From NCBI GenBank assembly GCA_943788445.1, contig CALSQH010000003.1:620001-684000 (forward strand): a stretch of 64,000 nt of DNA. The letters run 5' to 3'. The translations under genes and the position numbers were made by a program. Shown in pieces: positions 1 through 7,887 of this stretch. Source of the stretch: an uncultured Pseudomonadales bacterium. Its GTDB lineage: Bacteria > Pseudomonadota > Gammaproteobacteria > Pseudomonadales > Porticoccaceae. The notes under the pieces are model-generated. The model was not told where the DNA came from and made no database searches. It saw only the letters and a list, made by a program, of their open reading frames with translations. Position 1 is the stretch's first letter. Every line of letters starts with the position of its first letter.

Positions 1-178
1 CATCGGCTGCACCTAGCATGGAGGCTTCATCAAAGGTTACATAGTCGGCAGGCCATTGGTGCGAAGCCAGCTGCTGGACAAGTGTACTTTTACCGGCCTG
101 CCGCGGGCCATTGACGTACACCACAGGAAAACTTTCCAGTGCATCTAGTATCTTTTTGTCTAATTGTCGTTCAATCAT
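1..178 (-). CDS. AAA_14/DUF4143-type ATPase, N-terminal fragment cut by window edge
   Basis: The minus strand reads from an ATG at 178-176 to the window edge and gives 59 residues. Near residue 25 it has the P-loop GPRQAGKST, followed by a VTFDE segment. This is the typical N-terminus of the AAA_14 plus DUF4143 ATPase family, whose cellular role is generally unknown; some are toxin-antitoxin or mobile-element cargo. The C-terminal part lies outside the window. It has its own candidate promoter (228-256) and sits downstream of the MATE gene on the same strand, so it need not be cotranscribed. Family call is from the P-loop context only. Confidence 0.7.
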   Translation of the reverse strand, partial: MIERQLDKKILDALESFPVVYVNGPRQAGKSTLVQQLASHQWPADYVTFDEASMLGAAD

Positions 179-227
179 GGAATTAAAAGTCACCTTAATT
201 AGCAGGTATATTTAGTGGGTATATTTG

Positions 228-256
228 AATATAGGCTTTATATTATCAAAAGGCAA
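228..256 (-). promoter_or_regulatory. Candidate sigma-70 promoter for the AAA_14 gene
   Basis: On the minus strand, TTGCCT (256-251) is followed by a 17-nt spacer and TATATT (233-228). The start codon lies about 50 nt downstream. The surrounding 145-nt gap is AT-rich and has no gene. Spacing is ideal and both boxes are 4-5/6 matches. Confidence 0.45.
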
Positions 257-292
257 CTTTTAGATATGCAAGAATATATCATCTACTTTTCC

Positions 293-316
293 TTCAGCTA
301 ATGCTATGTAGCTGAA
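293..316 (-). terminator. Stem-loop just after the MATE stop codon
   Basis: A perfect 8-bp inverted repeat TTCAGCTA/TAGCTGAA with an 8-nt loop begins 8 nt past the MATE stop. There is no U tract on the minus strand, so it may be a 3'-end stabilising hairpin rather than an intrinsic terminator. Confidence 0.3.
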
Positions 317-323
317 ATAAGAC

Positions 324-1703
324 CTAAGAAATCACCCGCAATGATTTCCATTTTGCGCCGCGGAACCGCAACCAATGTACCGCACACATAAGTAGCCCAT
401 TAAGCACGAAGAACATCCATGACCAGAGCAGTTTGCCGCCCCAAAAATAGACCAGTAGCGCGGTTGGCAGAACTAGGACTAACCAGCTGCAGGCGATGCC
501 GGTCCAGGCGACAAAGCGGGTGTCTCCTGCGCCTTTTAGTGCGCCGGCCATCATCATTGAGACGGCTTCAAATAGACAGAATAGTGCGACGAGTCTGAGC
601 AGGTCGTGCACTAGGGGGACGGTGGTCTGATAGATTGAGGTTTCCATGCCCCGTGAAAAGGGTTCGATAAACCAGTTGGGTTGGACGATTAACATGATTC
701 CGGCGAAGACAAAAAAGACGGCGGCGAGGTGCACTGCTGAGTGGGTGGCGCGCTCGGCGGCGTCGGGGTCGGAGTCGCCGAGGCGTTGGCCGACGAGGAC
801 GGAGACGGCGATGCTCATTCCGGCTACGGGCATGACGGCGATCATAAAGACATTCATGGCGATGCTGTGGGCGGTGAGTTCGGCGATGCCGATTTTGCCG
901 ATTAGCAGGACAAACATTGTCCAGGCGAGCGCCTGCATTTGCATTTGTAGGCCGACGGGGAAACCAAAATGTAGCAGGCGCTTAAATAGTTGCCAGTTGG
1001 GTTGCCAGTGCAGGTGGGTTTTGAAGCGCTGGCGATATTCGGGCTTTAGGAATATCCACAGTTGCACGGCGGTGCCGACGGCTACGGAGATGACGGTTGC
1101 CCAGGCGGCTCCGGCTACGCCCATTCGCGGCAGGCCCCAGTTACCAAATATCAGCCCGTAATCGAGCAGCAAATTTAGCACGGTGATCAGGAGGTTGCTC
1201 CACATAACGACGGAGGTGCGGCTGATGCCTGAGAAGAATCCGGACAGTGATCCGGAGACGATCATCAGCGGGATGGAGAGTATAAGAATCTGTGAGTAGC
1301 TGGCTTCCATGGCTTGCAGGATGGGGTCGTGACCTATCCAGCGGAATAATGGCTCGGCAAAGATAAATACGGGGATGACGACGAGTAGTGATAGGCCAAT
1401 AATATAAAAGCCTTGCCACACTGAGGCGCCGATTTTTTGCTCTTCCCGTGCGCCGAAGTACTGGGCGACAAATACGCCGACATAGCTGGCGGTGCCGACA
1501 AATAATGCAGTCAGGGTGAAACAGATCATGGCTGCTGGCACGGTTGCGGCCAGCGCATTGGAATCAAACCAGGACAGGAACATTCTGTCGATAAAACTTT
1601 GCAAGCTTCCAGAGCTTGTGGTGATAACTAGCGGGATCGCTAAAACTAAAACTTCCTTGTATCCGCTGCGGCTATGCCAGCGGTTCTTTATTGCGCGAAA
1701 CAT
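324..1703 (-). CDS. MATE family multidrug/cation antiporter
   Basis: The 459-residue, strongly hydrophobic protein has the usual MATE length and about 12 predicted membrane segments in two halves. Each half carries the family's conserved post-helix motif: VAQYFGAREEQKIG near residue 80 and VLVGQRLGDSD near residue 300. MATE proteins export organic cations and drugs in exchange for Na+ or H+ across the inner membrane; the substrate here cannot be read from sequence. It lies 212 nt downstream of an RND efflux pair on the same strand, so the region looks like an export cluster. The start has a GGAAAA ribosome site. Subfamily (NorM versus DinF) is not resolved. Confidence 0.88.
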   Translation of the reverse strand: MFRAIKNRWHSRSGYKEVLVLAIPLVITTSSGSLQSFIDRMFLSWFDSNALAATVPAAMICFTLTALFVGTASYVGVFVAQYFGAREEQKIGASVWQGFYIIGLSLLVVIPVFIFAEPLFRWIGHDPILQAMEASYSQILILSIPLMIVSGSLSGFFSGISRTSVVMWSNLLITVLNLLLDYGLIFGNWGLPRMGVAGAAWATVISVAVGTAVQLWIFLKPEYRQRFKTHLHWQPNWQLFKRLLHFGFPVGLQMQMQALAWTMFVLLIGKIGIAELTAHSIAMNVFMIAVMPVAGMSIAVSVLVGQRLGDSDPDAAERATHSAVHLAAVFFVFAGIMLIVQPNWFIEPFSRGMETSIYQTTVPLVHDLLRLVALFCLFEAVSMMMAGALKGAGDTRFVAWTGIACSWLVLVLPTALLVYFWGGKLLWSWMFFVLNGLLMCAVHWLRFRGAKWKSLRVIS

Positions 1704-1725
1704 ATTTTTCCAAAATGTAAGATAT

Positions 1726-1745
1726 CCTTGCGCCTGGGGCCAAGG
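1726..1745. promoter_or_regulatory. Imperfect 20-bp dyad upstream of the MATE gene
   Basis: CCTTGCGCC and GGGCCAAGG face each other across 2 nt, 23 nt upstream of the MATE start. It could be an operator for a local regulator, but no regulator gene is adjacent. A second short palindrome, GAAGCTAGCTTC, lies at 1842-1853. Neither is verifiable here. Confidence 0.2.
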
Positions 1746-1915
1746 ACGAAATGGGAATATTTTGGCAACGAGTAAAATTAGGCTTACTTGCTGTGATGCA
1801 GGAATAAAGAGATTTAGCGCCTGGCTAGATGATAAGTGATCGAAGCTAGCTTCCGTTGCCGACCACTATATGACTCAAGTGGAGCGAAAAACCCTACCCC
1901 GGGAACTAAAAAAAT

Positions 1916-4900
1916 TTAATTCCCTGAGGCTGGTGCTTCTATGGTTTGCCTGAGTTTTTGCTGGGCTTGGTTCTTTGCTCCCTTTAGATCGTGAACCACA
2001 AGATAGAGGCAGGGAACCAAAATCAAGGTAATGGCGGTAGCTGAAACAATACCAAAACTCAGTGACAGCGCCATTGGAATAACAAACTGGGCCTGCATAC
2101 TGGTTTCAAACAGCATTGGCAGCAGTCCGACAAAAGTTGTGGTGGTGGTTAAGAAGATTGCTCTAAAACGCCGCGCACCAGCAGCCAACAGTGCATCTTC
2201 TTCGGACTTTTCAGTGGCGCGCGCGCGGTTGGCAAATTCCACTAGAATCAAACTGTCGTTGACCACTACCCCGGCTAGGGCAATCAGGCCAAATACCGAT
2301 AACATACTCATGGTCATATCAAAGACAATATGCCCGACGACGGCGCCGATAAAACCAAAGGGGATTACCGACATAATCACCAGCGGCTGAACATAGGAGC
2401 GCAATGGCACCGCGAGCAGGCCATAGATCATAAACAGTGCTGCAATCAAGCCGACAAACATACGGCTAATCAATTCAGACTGTTCTTCACTGGCGCCACC
2501 CAGACCAAAGCCTACGCCCGGATACTGTTCCAGAAGCTGGGGAATAAAATTGTCGGTAACATCTGCGATTACAGCGCCGCTCTGGGTCTTCGAGGCATCG
2601 ACATCTGCAGTGATGGTAATCGTGCGTTTGCGATCGGTGCGCTTAATACTGGTCAACCCGAGACCGAGGCGAATATCTGCCACTTCACCAATGGCGACAA
2701 CCTGGCCGTTGGCGGTGCGGATATGCATCTCTTCGAGGGTGGCAATTGAGCGGCGTTCCTCGAGGGGATAGCGCACCATTACCTTTAGGGTATCTGCTCC
2801 GCGCTGCAGTCTCTGAACCTCTTCGCCATAGAATGCCTGACGAACCTGCCGCGCCACATCTCCGAGCCTGATATCCAGCTGGCTGGCATAGGGCTTAAGG
2901 CTTATCAGTATCTCTCTGGCACCAACACCCTGAGAGTTATAAATATCAAATACGCCATTGTACTCACCGAGCTTTTCTTGCAACTCTACACTGGCCAAAC
3001 CGAGTTGATCGGGATCTTCACCATAGAGCGATAAATTGATCTTCGCCCCACCACCGGCATTGGTGCTGGCATAGTAATTCTGCTTGCGTACATTGGGCAG
3101 GCTGCCAACCTCAGTGCGCCACAGCTTTTCAAATTCTGTTGCACTGATAGCCCTCTCCTCGGAATGCACCAGGGAGACAATAAACACTCCCTCCACATCG
3201 GACTGGGTGTAGAACAGCACATGCTCCAACAGACCTTTTGTATCAGGGTTTGCTCGGCGGTAATCAGCATCGACTTTAAAGGCGGCGGCTTCGACCGCTT
3301 CCAGCGCCTCAGTCAGACTCTCACTGGAGACACCATCCTGCATAATAATAGAGGCTTGAATATCATCCCCGGGAACATTAGGGAAAAATTCAAAGCGCGC
3401 AATGCCACTGCCCAGTGCAGCACTGGCAACGATGAGCACAGCGACAAACGATGACAGGGTGACATAGCGATGCTGCATACATCGAGCTAAAAACGGCTGG
3501 TACCTGTGCTTGATAAAGTGCGACATAGACTGGTCGATAGACTTCTGCCAGCGCTTGATAAAATTCCACTTCGACGGCTTGGGCTTAGCAAAGCGCAGGC
3601 CTACCAGATGCGCAGGCAGGATTAATTTTGATTCAATCAGGGAGAATATCAGGCAGAGAATCACCACCACCGCAATCGCTTCGAGGAACCCAGCGGTATT
3701 ACCGCCAATAAATAATATGGGTATAAAAGCCGCCATGGTTGTCAGCACGCCAATGGTCGATGGGGTTGCCACTCTTTTGGCGCCGGCAACCACGGTGTCG
3801 ACTGGCGCCACATAGACAAAGTCCTCTGGGGTCTCACCACCGTTTAGTTGTTTGGCTTTTTCCTCAGCTTTTTTTGCCTCTCCTTTGGCCTCACTGAAAA
3901 TACTCTCGCCGATAACAATGGCATCATCGACCACAATACCCAGCACCATAATAAAGGCGAACAGACTCAGGACATTGACAGTGACCGGATAGGGATTGAC
4001 CGGCATCAGCCAGATCGCACCGAGGAAGCTGACCGGAATACCCACCATTACCCATCTGGCAACCTGCAAATTAAGGAACAGGCCGAGCACTATAGCCACC
4101 AGCACCGAACCCATAGCTAGGTTGGAAAGCATCATATCGAGCCTGCCGCGCAGGTTATAGGAGCCATCAAAAACGTAATTAATGTTCAGCCCATCGGGCA
4201 ATTCGCTGCGCTTTTCCTCAACATACTTTTTCACAGAATCACTGATGGTAATTAGGTCCTGATCTTTCAGGGAAAATATCCCCACAGAAATAGATCTGTT
4301 GCGATCAAAACGCACCATGGAGTTGGTCTCGGCAAAACCATCTTTAACCTCGGCAATATCAGAGACCAACAGCTGGGTTCCATCGGAGTGACTGCGCAAC
4401 ACAAGGTTGGCGAAGTCCTCACCGCGGTATGCCTTACCCTGAGTGCGCACTAACACATTGCCATTCTCAGCCCGGATCATTCCCGCCGGCAGGTCAATGG
4501 ATGAATCCCTAAGCACTCGGGCAACTTCATCCAGAGTCAGATCCAGTTCTCTGAGTCGGTCTTCCTTTACCTCGATGGCGATTTCATAGTCATCCGTACC
4601 CCAGAGTATTGCTCTTTTGACCTCTGGCAGATCGAGTAACTCATCGCGAATCTCTTGACCCAGCTCTTTTCTAATACGTTCATTCATGGCCCCAGAGACA
4701 TTGACGTTGATCACCCAGCCAAAGTTTTCGGCTCTACTGACATTGGGTTTTTCAAGATCTTGGGGAAAGTTAACAATGCTGTCGATACGATTCTCGACCT
4801 GAGCCATCACTTCATTGATATCTTCATTGGCCTCTATCTCGAGACTGAGTCTGGCAGAATCGCGACTGGCGGTGGCATTGATTTTCTTGATGCCTTTAAG

Positions 4901-5128
4901 CCCCTTAAGCGCAGCTTCAATGGGCAAAATAACGCCTTTTTCAACTTCCACTGGCGCGGCACCGGGATAGGGAACATTGATCTGTATTCGATCAATATCT
5001 GAGCGCGGGAACATGTCCTTGCTGATACTCATTGCCGAGATAAGACCGGCGGCAATAATCAGCAACATGGCGAGATTGGCCGCTACGGGGTTTGTGGCAA
5101 ACCAGCTAATAAGGCCTTTGCTGTGCAT
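1916..5128 (-). CDS. RND efflux transporter permease (AcrB/HAE1-like)
   Basis: At 1070 residues this is a full-length RND pump. The N-terminal TM1 segment (about 12-34) is followed by the periplasmic porter start, with DMFPRSDIDRIQINVPYPGA near residues 38-57. TM4 carries GIVVDDAIVIGES (397-409), whose two Asp residues (401, 402) relay protons in the family. It exports substrates through a tripartite complex with the adaptor encoded just upstream; no outer-membrane channel gene is present, so a shared TolC-type channel is likely. The TM4-TM5 loop contains a charged Lys/Glu-Ala insertion (about 412-440) longer than in AcrB. Its ATG shares one base with the adaptor stop (TAATG), implying translational coupling. 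Confidence 0.92.
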   Translation of the reverse strand: MHSKGLISWFATNPVAANLAMLLIIAAGLISAMSISKDMFPRSDIDRIQINVPYPGAAPVEVEKGVILPIEAALKGLKGIKKINATASRDSARLSLEIEANEDINEVMAQVENRIDSIVNFPQDLEKPNVSRAENFGWVINVNVSGAMNERIRKELGQEIRDELLDLPEVKRAILWGTDDYEIAIEVKEDRLRELDLTLDEVARVLRDSSIDLPAGMIRAENGNVLVRTQGKAYRGEDFANLVLRSHSDGTQLLVSDIAEVKDGFAETNSMVRFDRNRSISVGIFSLKDQDLITISDSVKKYVEEKRSELPDGLNINYVFDGSYNLRGRLDMMLSNLAMGSVLVAIVLGLFLNLQVARWVMVGIPVSFLGAIWLMPVNPYPVTVNVLSLFAFIMVLGIVVDDAIVIGESIFSEAKGEAKKAEEKAKQLNGGETPEDFVYVAPVDTVVAGAKRVATPSTIGVLTTMAAFIPILFIGGNTAGFLEAIAVVVILCLIFSLIESKLILPAHLVGLRFAKPKPSKWNFIKRWQKSIDQSMSHFIKHRYQPFLARCMQHRYVTLSSFVAVLIVASAALGSGIARFEFFPNVPGDDIQASIIMQDGVSSESLTEALEAVEAAAFKVDADYRRANPDTKGLLEHVLFYTQSDVEGVFIVSLVHSEERAISATEFEKLWRTEVGSLPNVRKQNYYASTNAGGGAKINLSLYGEDPDQLGLASVELQEKLGEYNGVFDIYNSQGVGAREILISLKPYASQLDIRLGDVARQVRQAFYGEEVQRLQRGADTLKVMVRYPLEERRSIATLEEMHIRTANGQVVAIGEVADIRLGLGLTSIKRTDRKRTITITADVDASKTQSGAVIADVTDNFIPQLLEQYPGVGFGLGGASEEQSELISRMFVGLIAALFMIYGLLAVPLRSYVQPLVIMSVIPFGFIGAVVGHIVFDMTMSMLSVFGLIALAGVVVNDSLILVEFANRARATEKSEEDALLAAGARRFRAIFLTTTTTFVGLLPMLFETSMQAQFVIPMALSLSFGIVSATAITLILVPCLYLVVHDLKGAKNQAQQKLRQTIEAPASGN

Positions 5129-6279
5129 TATGGATTACCTACGGGATTAACTCGCATACCGTCAATGGCAATGCCCACGGCGCTGACAATGATTTCAACG
5201 CCCTCTTCGAGTCCGTTGCTGATGTAGTAAAATTGATCATTGCTAAAAATCGTTTCGACTTTTTTCAATCGCAGTCGGTTTTCGGCATCGACCACCGCTA
5301 CGTTGTCGCCTTCGAGAAGCGCATGACGGGGCACGGCAAAAACATTGTCGAGTTTTTTACCGGCGATTGCGGCGCGTACAAAGGTGCCCATAAGTAGAAC
5401 TGTTTTATCTGAGCGCTGCTGGATATTGTAGGGATCAACCACCTGAGCGACGACGTACTGTGCTCGGTTGCGCTGATCGACAACTCCCTCGGAGCGGACT
5501 AATACGGCAGACCATTCAACCTGCACGCCACCTACGGATGCACTGAGAGTGACCACTGGTTTGGATTGATGATTGTTCATCGCCTGGGCATCCATCATCG
5601 ACAGATCCCTCTCGGTAAGCGGCAGTCTCACTTCAGCAAAGTCGATGGCGAAGGTCTCGCCCAGCTTAGATCCCTGAGTGACATACTGGCCTATATCTGC
5701 GCTCTTCTCAGAGACCATCCCTGCATATGGAGCTCGGATAGTTGTTTTATCTAATTTTTGTTGCGCCTGTTTAACTTCGGCTTCAGCCTGTAATAAGTTG
5801 GCTTGGGCTTCGGCAAGGTAAGGCTTTCGCAGGGCTAGAAGTGGGGCTTCTGTGGCTGGGCGACCTGTCATTGCCCATTCTTTTTCTGCCTGAACCGCAC
5901 GGGCGCGCTCAAAGGTTAGCTGGGCATTCATGCTGATCAATTTTGCCTCGGCACGCTGAAGTGCGACCTGATAGTCGGTTGGATCAAGTTGCATTAACAG
6001 ATCTCCGGCTTTGAAAGATCCGCCAACGATAAATTCGGGCGAGACTTTTAAAACAGCGCCGGTGACTTCAGAAATAAGCGCGGTGCGTGTGCGTGGCAAT
6101 ACGGTTCCCTGAGACTGAATTGATAGCTGCGTTTCGATCTTTTCCAGTACTGCTGTCTCGACAGCCACAGCAGTTTCCGGCGATTCGAGTTTGATCGGCG
6201 CAGGCTTTAATTTAAACATTACGATTGAGAGCAGCACTGCAGCGGCAATTATTGCGAAGGGTAATAAGATTTTTTTCAA
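5128..6279 (-). CDS. RND periplasmic adaptor (membrane fusion protein)
   Basis: The 383-residue protein has an N-terminal membrane anchor (about 3-24), split lipoyl halves (about 60-100 and 178-205) and an Ala/Gln/Glu-rich helical hairpin between them (about 103-178). Beta-barrel and membrane-proximal domains follow. This is the architecture of the MFP/HlyD-like subunit bridging an RND permease to an outer-membrane channel. It is the first gene of the two-gene pump operon and overlaps the permease start by one base. It is transcribed divergently from the ECF sigma factor gene, with a 175-nt shared upstream region, so control by that sigma factor is possible but unproven. Confidence 0.9.
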   Translation of the reverse strand: MKKILLPFAIIAAAVLLSIVMFKLKPAPIKLESPETAVAVETAVLEKIETQLSIQSQGTVLPRTRTALISEVTGAVLKVSPEFIVGGSFKAGDLLMQLDPTDYQVALQRAEAKLISMNAQLTFERARAVQAEKEWAMTGRPATEAPLLALRKPYLAEAQANLLQAEAEVKQAQQKLDKTTIRAPYAGMVSEKSADIGQYVTQGSKLGETFAIDFAEVRLPLTERDLSMMDAQAMNNHQSKPVVTLSASVGGVQVEWSAVLVRSEGVVDQRNRAQYVVAQVVDPYNIQQRSDKTVLLMGTFVRAAIAGKKLDNVFAVPRHALLEGDNVAVVDAENRLRLKKVETIFSNDQFYYISNGLEEGVEIIVSAVGIAIDGMRVNPVGNP

Positions 6280-6396
6280 GGGATCTACCTTTATTTTTTT
6301 ATGCGCTATCTGTTTGGAAGTTATTGTATTGACTATCGGCTAATTTTAGTAGTAATTCTCTTCGGATATATGTAATCGCTATTAACACGCTGAGAA

Positions 6397-6426
6397 TGAT
6401 CCAAGACTGCATAGTGGGCGTAAAGA
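6397..6426 (+). promoter_or_regulatory. RpoE/ChrR-type ECF promoter, probably autoregulatory
   Basis: TGATCC (6397-6402), an 18-nt spacer and TAAAGA (6421-6426) lie 29 nt before the sigma factor start. The -35 element is identical to the known TGATCC of group-11 (RpoE-ChrR) ECF promoters and the -10 resembles their TAAGA-type box. I found no other intergenic TGATCC on the plus strand by eye. The match is seen; autoregulation is inferred from the family. Confidence 0.6.
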
Positions 6427-6454
6427 AAGTAAATCTGAGCCAGAACACAAGACT

Positions 6455-7102
6455 ATGCTAACCTCTAAAATCAGTACTGCTTCCAACAACCAACCAACGG
6501 ACAACCGTGTGGCTATTTTGAACAGCTCAGAGAAACGCTCAGACCAATGGAGTCAATTACTTATTTCTGTGGGTGAAAATCGCGATCGAAAAGCCTTTGC
6601 TCAACTGTTTAAACATTTTGGTCCGCTTCTTAAAGGGTTTGCCCATGCTAGCCGCAACGAGGGCTGGTTTCCGGGATTGGGCGATGACCTGGTTCAGGAG
6701 GTTATGATCAAAGTCTGGAATAAGGCCGCTGGTTACAACGCTGAAAAAGCATCTGCTACCACTTGGATTTACACCGTTGCCCGTAATTGTCGAATTGATA
6801 TGTTGCGTCGCAAAAGTAATACCCAGCACTTGCCGCTGGAAAATGAAGATTTTTGGCATGAGCCTGATGAAGTGACGCCGATATCACTGCTTCAACAAAA
6901 ACGCAGCGAAGATAAAATACAGGCCTCACTGGCTCAGCTTCCAAAAGAACAGAACCAAATTTTACGCAAGGTTTACCTAGAAGGTAAATCCCATGCCGAA
7001 GCCTCTGCTGAACTCAACCTGCCGCTGGGTACGGTTAAGTCGCGGGTGCGTTTGGCGCTACAAAAAATGCAGATAATTGTCTCCAAAGAGGCGCAAGAAT
7101 GA
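6455..7102 (+). CDS. rpoE: ECF RNA polymerase sigma factor, RpoE (ChrR-controlled) type
   Basis: The 215-residue protein has sigma region 2 at about 45-115 (DDLVQEVMIKVWNKA, then TTWIYTVARNCRIDMLRR) and region 4 at about 150-205 (LPLGTVKSRVRLALQKM). It is followed, with a 4-nt ATGA overlap, by a ChrR-type anti-sigma gene, the diagnostic arrangement of the group that responds to singlet oxygen and organic peroxides. A family-type promoter sits just upstream. The short, poorly conserved N-terminal tail and weak ribosome site leave the exact start slightly uncertain. Likely targets (photolyase, cyclopropane synthase and similar genes in relatives) are not in this window; the only divergent neighbour is the RND adaptor. 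Confidence 0.85.
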   Translation: MLTSKISTASNNQPTDNRVAILNSSEKRSDQWSQLLISVGENRDRKAFAQLFKHFGPLLKGFAHASRNEGWFPGLGDDLVQEVMIKVWNKAAGYNAEKASATTWIYTVARNCRIDMLRRKSNTQHLPLENEDFWHEPDEVTPISLLQQKRSEDKIQASLAQLPKEQNQILRKVYLEGKSHAEASAELNLPLGTVKSRVRLALQKMQIIVSKEAQE

Positions 7103-7758
7103 GTAATTTCACTAACCATCATCCCGACGAAAGCATGTTGCTTGAGTTCTCTGCTGGCACCTTAGAAACAGCCATTTCTATCTGTGTTTCGGCACATTTA
7201 CATTATTGCTCGCACTGTCGTGCACAGTTGTTGCGTCTCGATCAGGTGGGCTCACAGATAATGACCCAGTCTGATCCAATGACCTTAGCCGATGACAGCT
7301 TTGAGCGTGTTATGGAAAAAATAGACTCTGCGGATGAGCCTGCTGTTGATAACAATACCAATGGTAGCGACCTCCCGTTTAGCGTTAATAAGCTTATCAA
7401 CACCTCTCTGGTGTCGAAAAACTGGAAGAGACTTTCATCTTCAGTAGATATTGCTCGCTTTAGCACTGGCCAAGATAATTTTGAAGTGGCTCTGCATAAA
7501 ATCCGTGCCGGCGGAAAAACCCCTAAACACGACCATGAAGGACTCGAATACACAGTGGTTTTGAAGGGCAGCTTTTCCGATGAAAATGCGGTTTACCGTG
7601 AAGGTGATTTTTTACTCCGTCAGCCTGGAGATGTGCATCAGCCAATGGGCGCCCAAAATGGCGAGTGCATCTGCCTGTCTGCCCTATCTGCACCAATCAA
7701 ACCGACCAGCCCTCTGGGTTTTTTAATAAAGCCTTGGCTGCGTATTAACCCGATGTAA
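7099..7758 (+). CDS. chrR: ChrR family zinc-binding anti-sigma factor with cupin domain
   Basis: At 219 residues it matches ChrR length. The N-terminal anti-sigma zinc site is complete: His8, His33, Cys37 and Cys40 (HxxxCxxC). The C-terminal cupin has His144, His146, Glu150 and His180, which line up with the four cupin metal ligands known in Rhodobacter ChrR at a constant offset. ChrR holds the sigma factor inactive through the N-terminal domain; the cupin domain is needed for release by singlet oxygen. Both zinc sites being intact suggests a functional sensor. It overlaps the sigma gene by 4 nt. Confidence 0.9.
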   Translation: MSNFTNHHPDESMLLEFSAGTLETAISICVSAHLHYCSHCRAQLLRLDQVGSQIMTQSDPMTLADDSFERVMEKIDSADEPAVDNNTNGSDLPFSVNKLINTSLVSKNWKRLSSSVDIARFSTGQDNFEVALHKIRAGGKTPKHDHEGLEYTVVLKGSFSDENAVYREGDFLLRQPGDVHQPMGAQNGECICLSALSAPIKPTSPLGFLIKPWLRINPM

Positions 7759-7887
7759 TTTATATCGGCCACTGAAAAGTGGCTGATATTTTTAATACAG
7801 CTATTTTCCTATTGGCAATTCTCTATAGTTCAGTATTCCGCTACACTGCGCAGTTCCAATAACTGCTTATAGTCGACGTCTTCAACA

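Noticed and set aside
412..445. Candidate note on a segment of the MATE gene
   Set aside because: The numbers are residue positions of the RND permease insert, not window coordinates; the insert is reported at 3794-3895, and the low-score entry at 412-445 in the findings should be ignored.
646..1161. 171-residue plus-strand open frame
   Set aside because: It is antisense to the MATE gene, has no family look and an unlikely composition; a shadow frame.
7270..7280. Second TGATCC ECF promoter element inside chrR
   Set aside because: It lies within coding sequence, and I saw no matching -10 box at the right distance.
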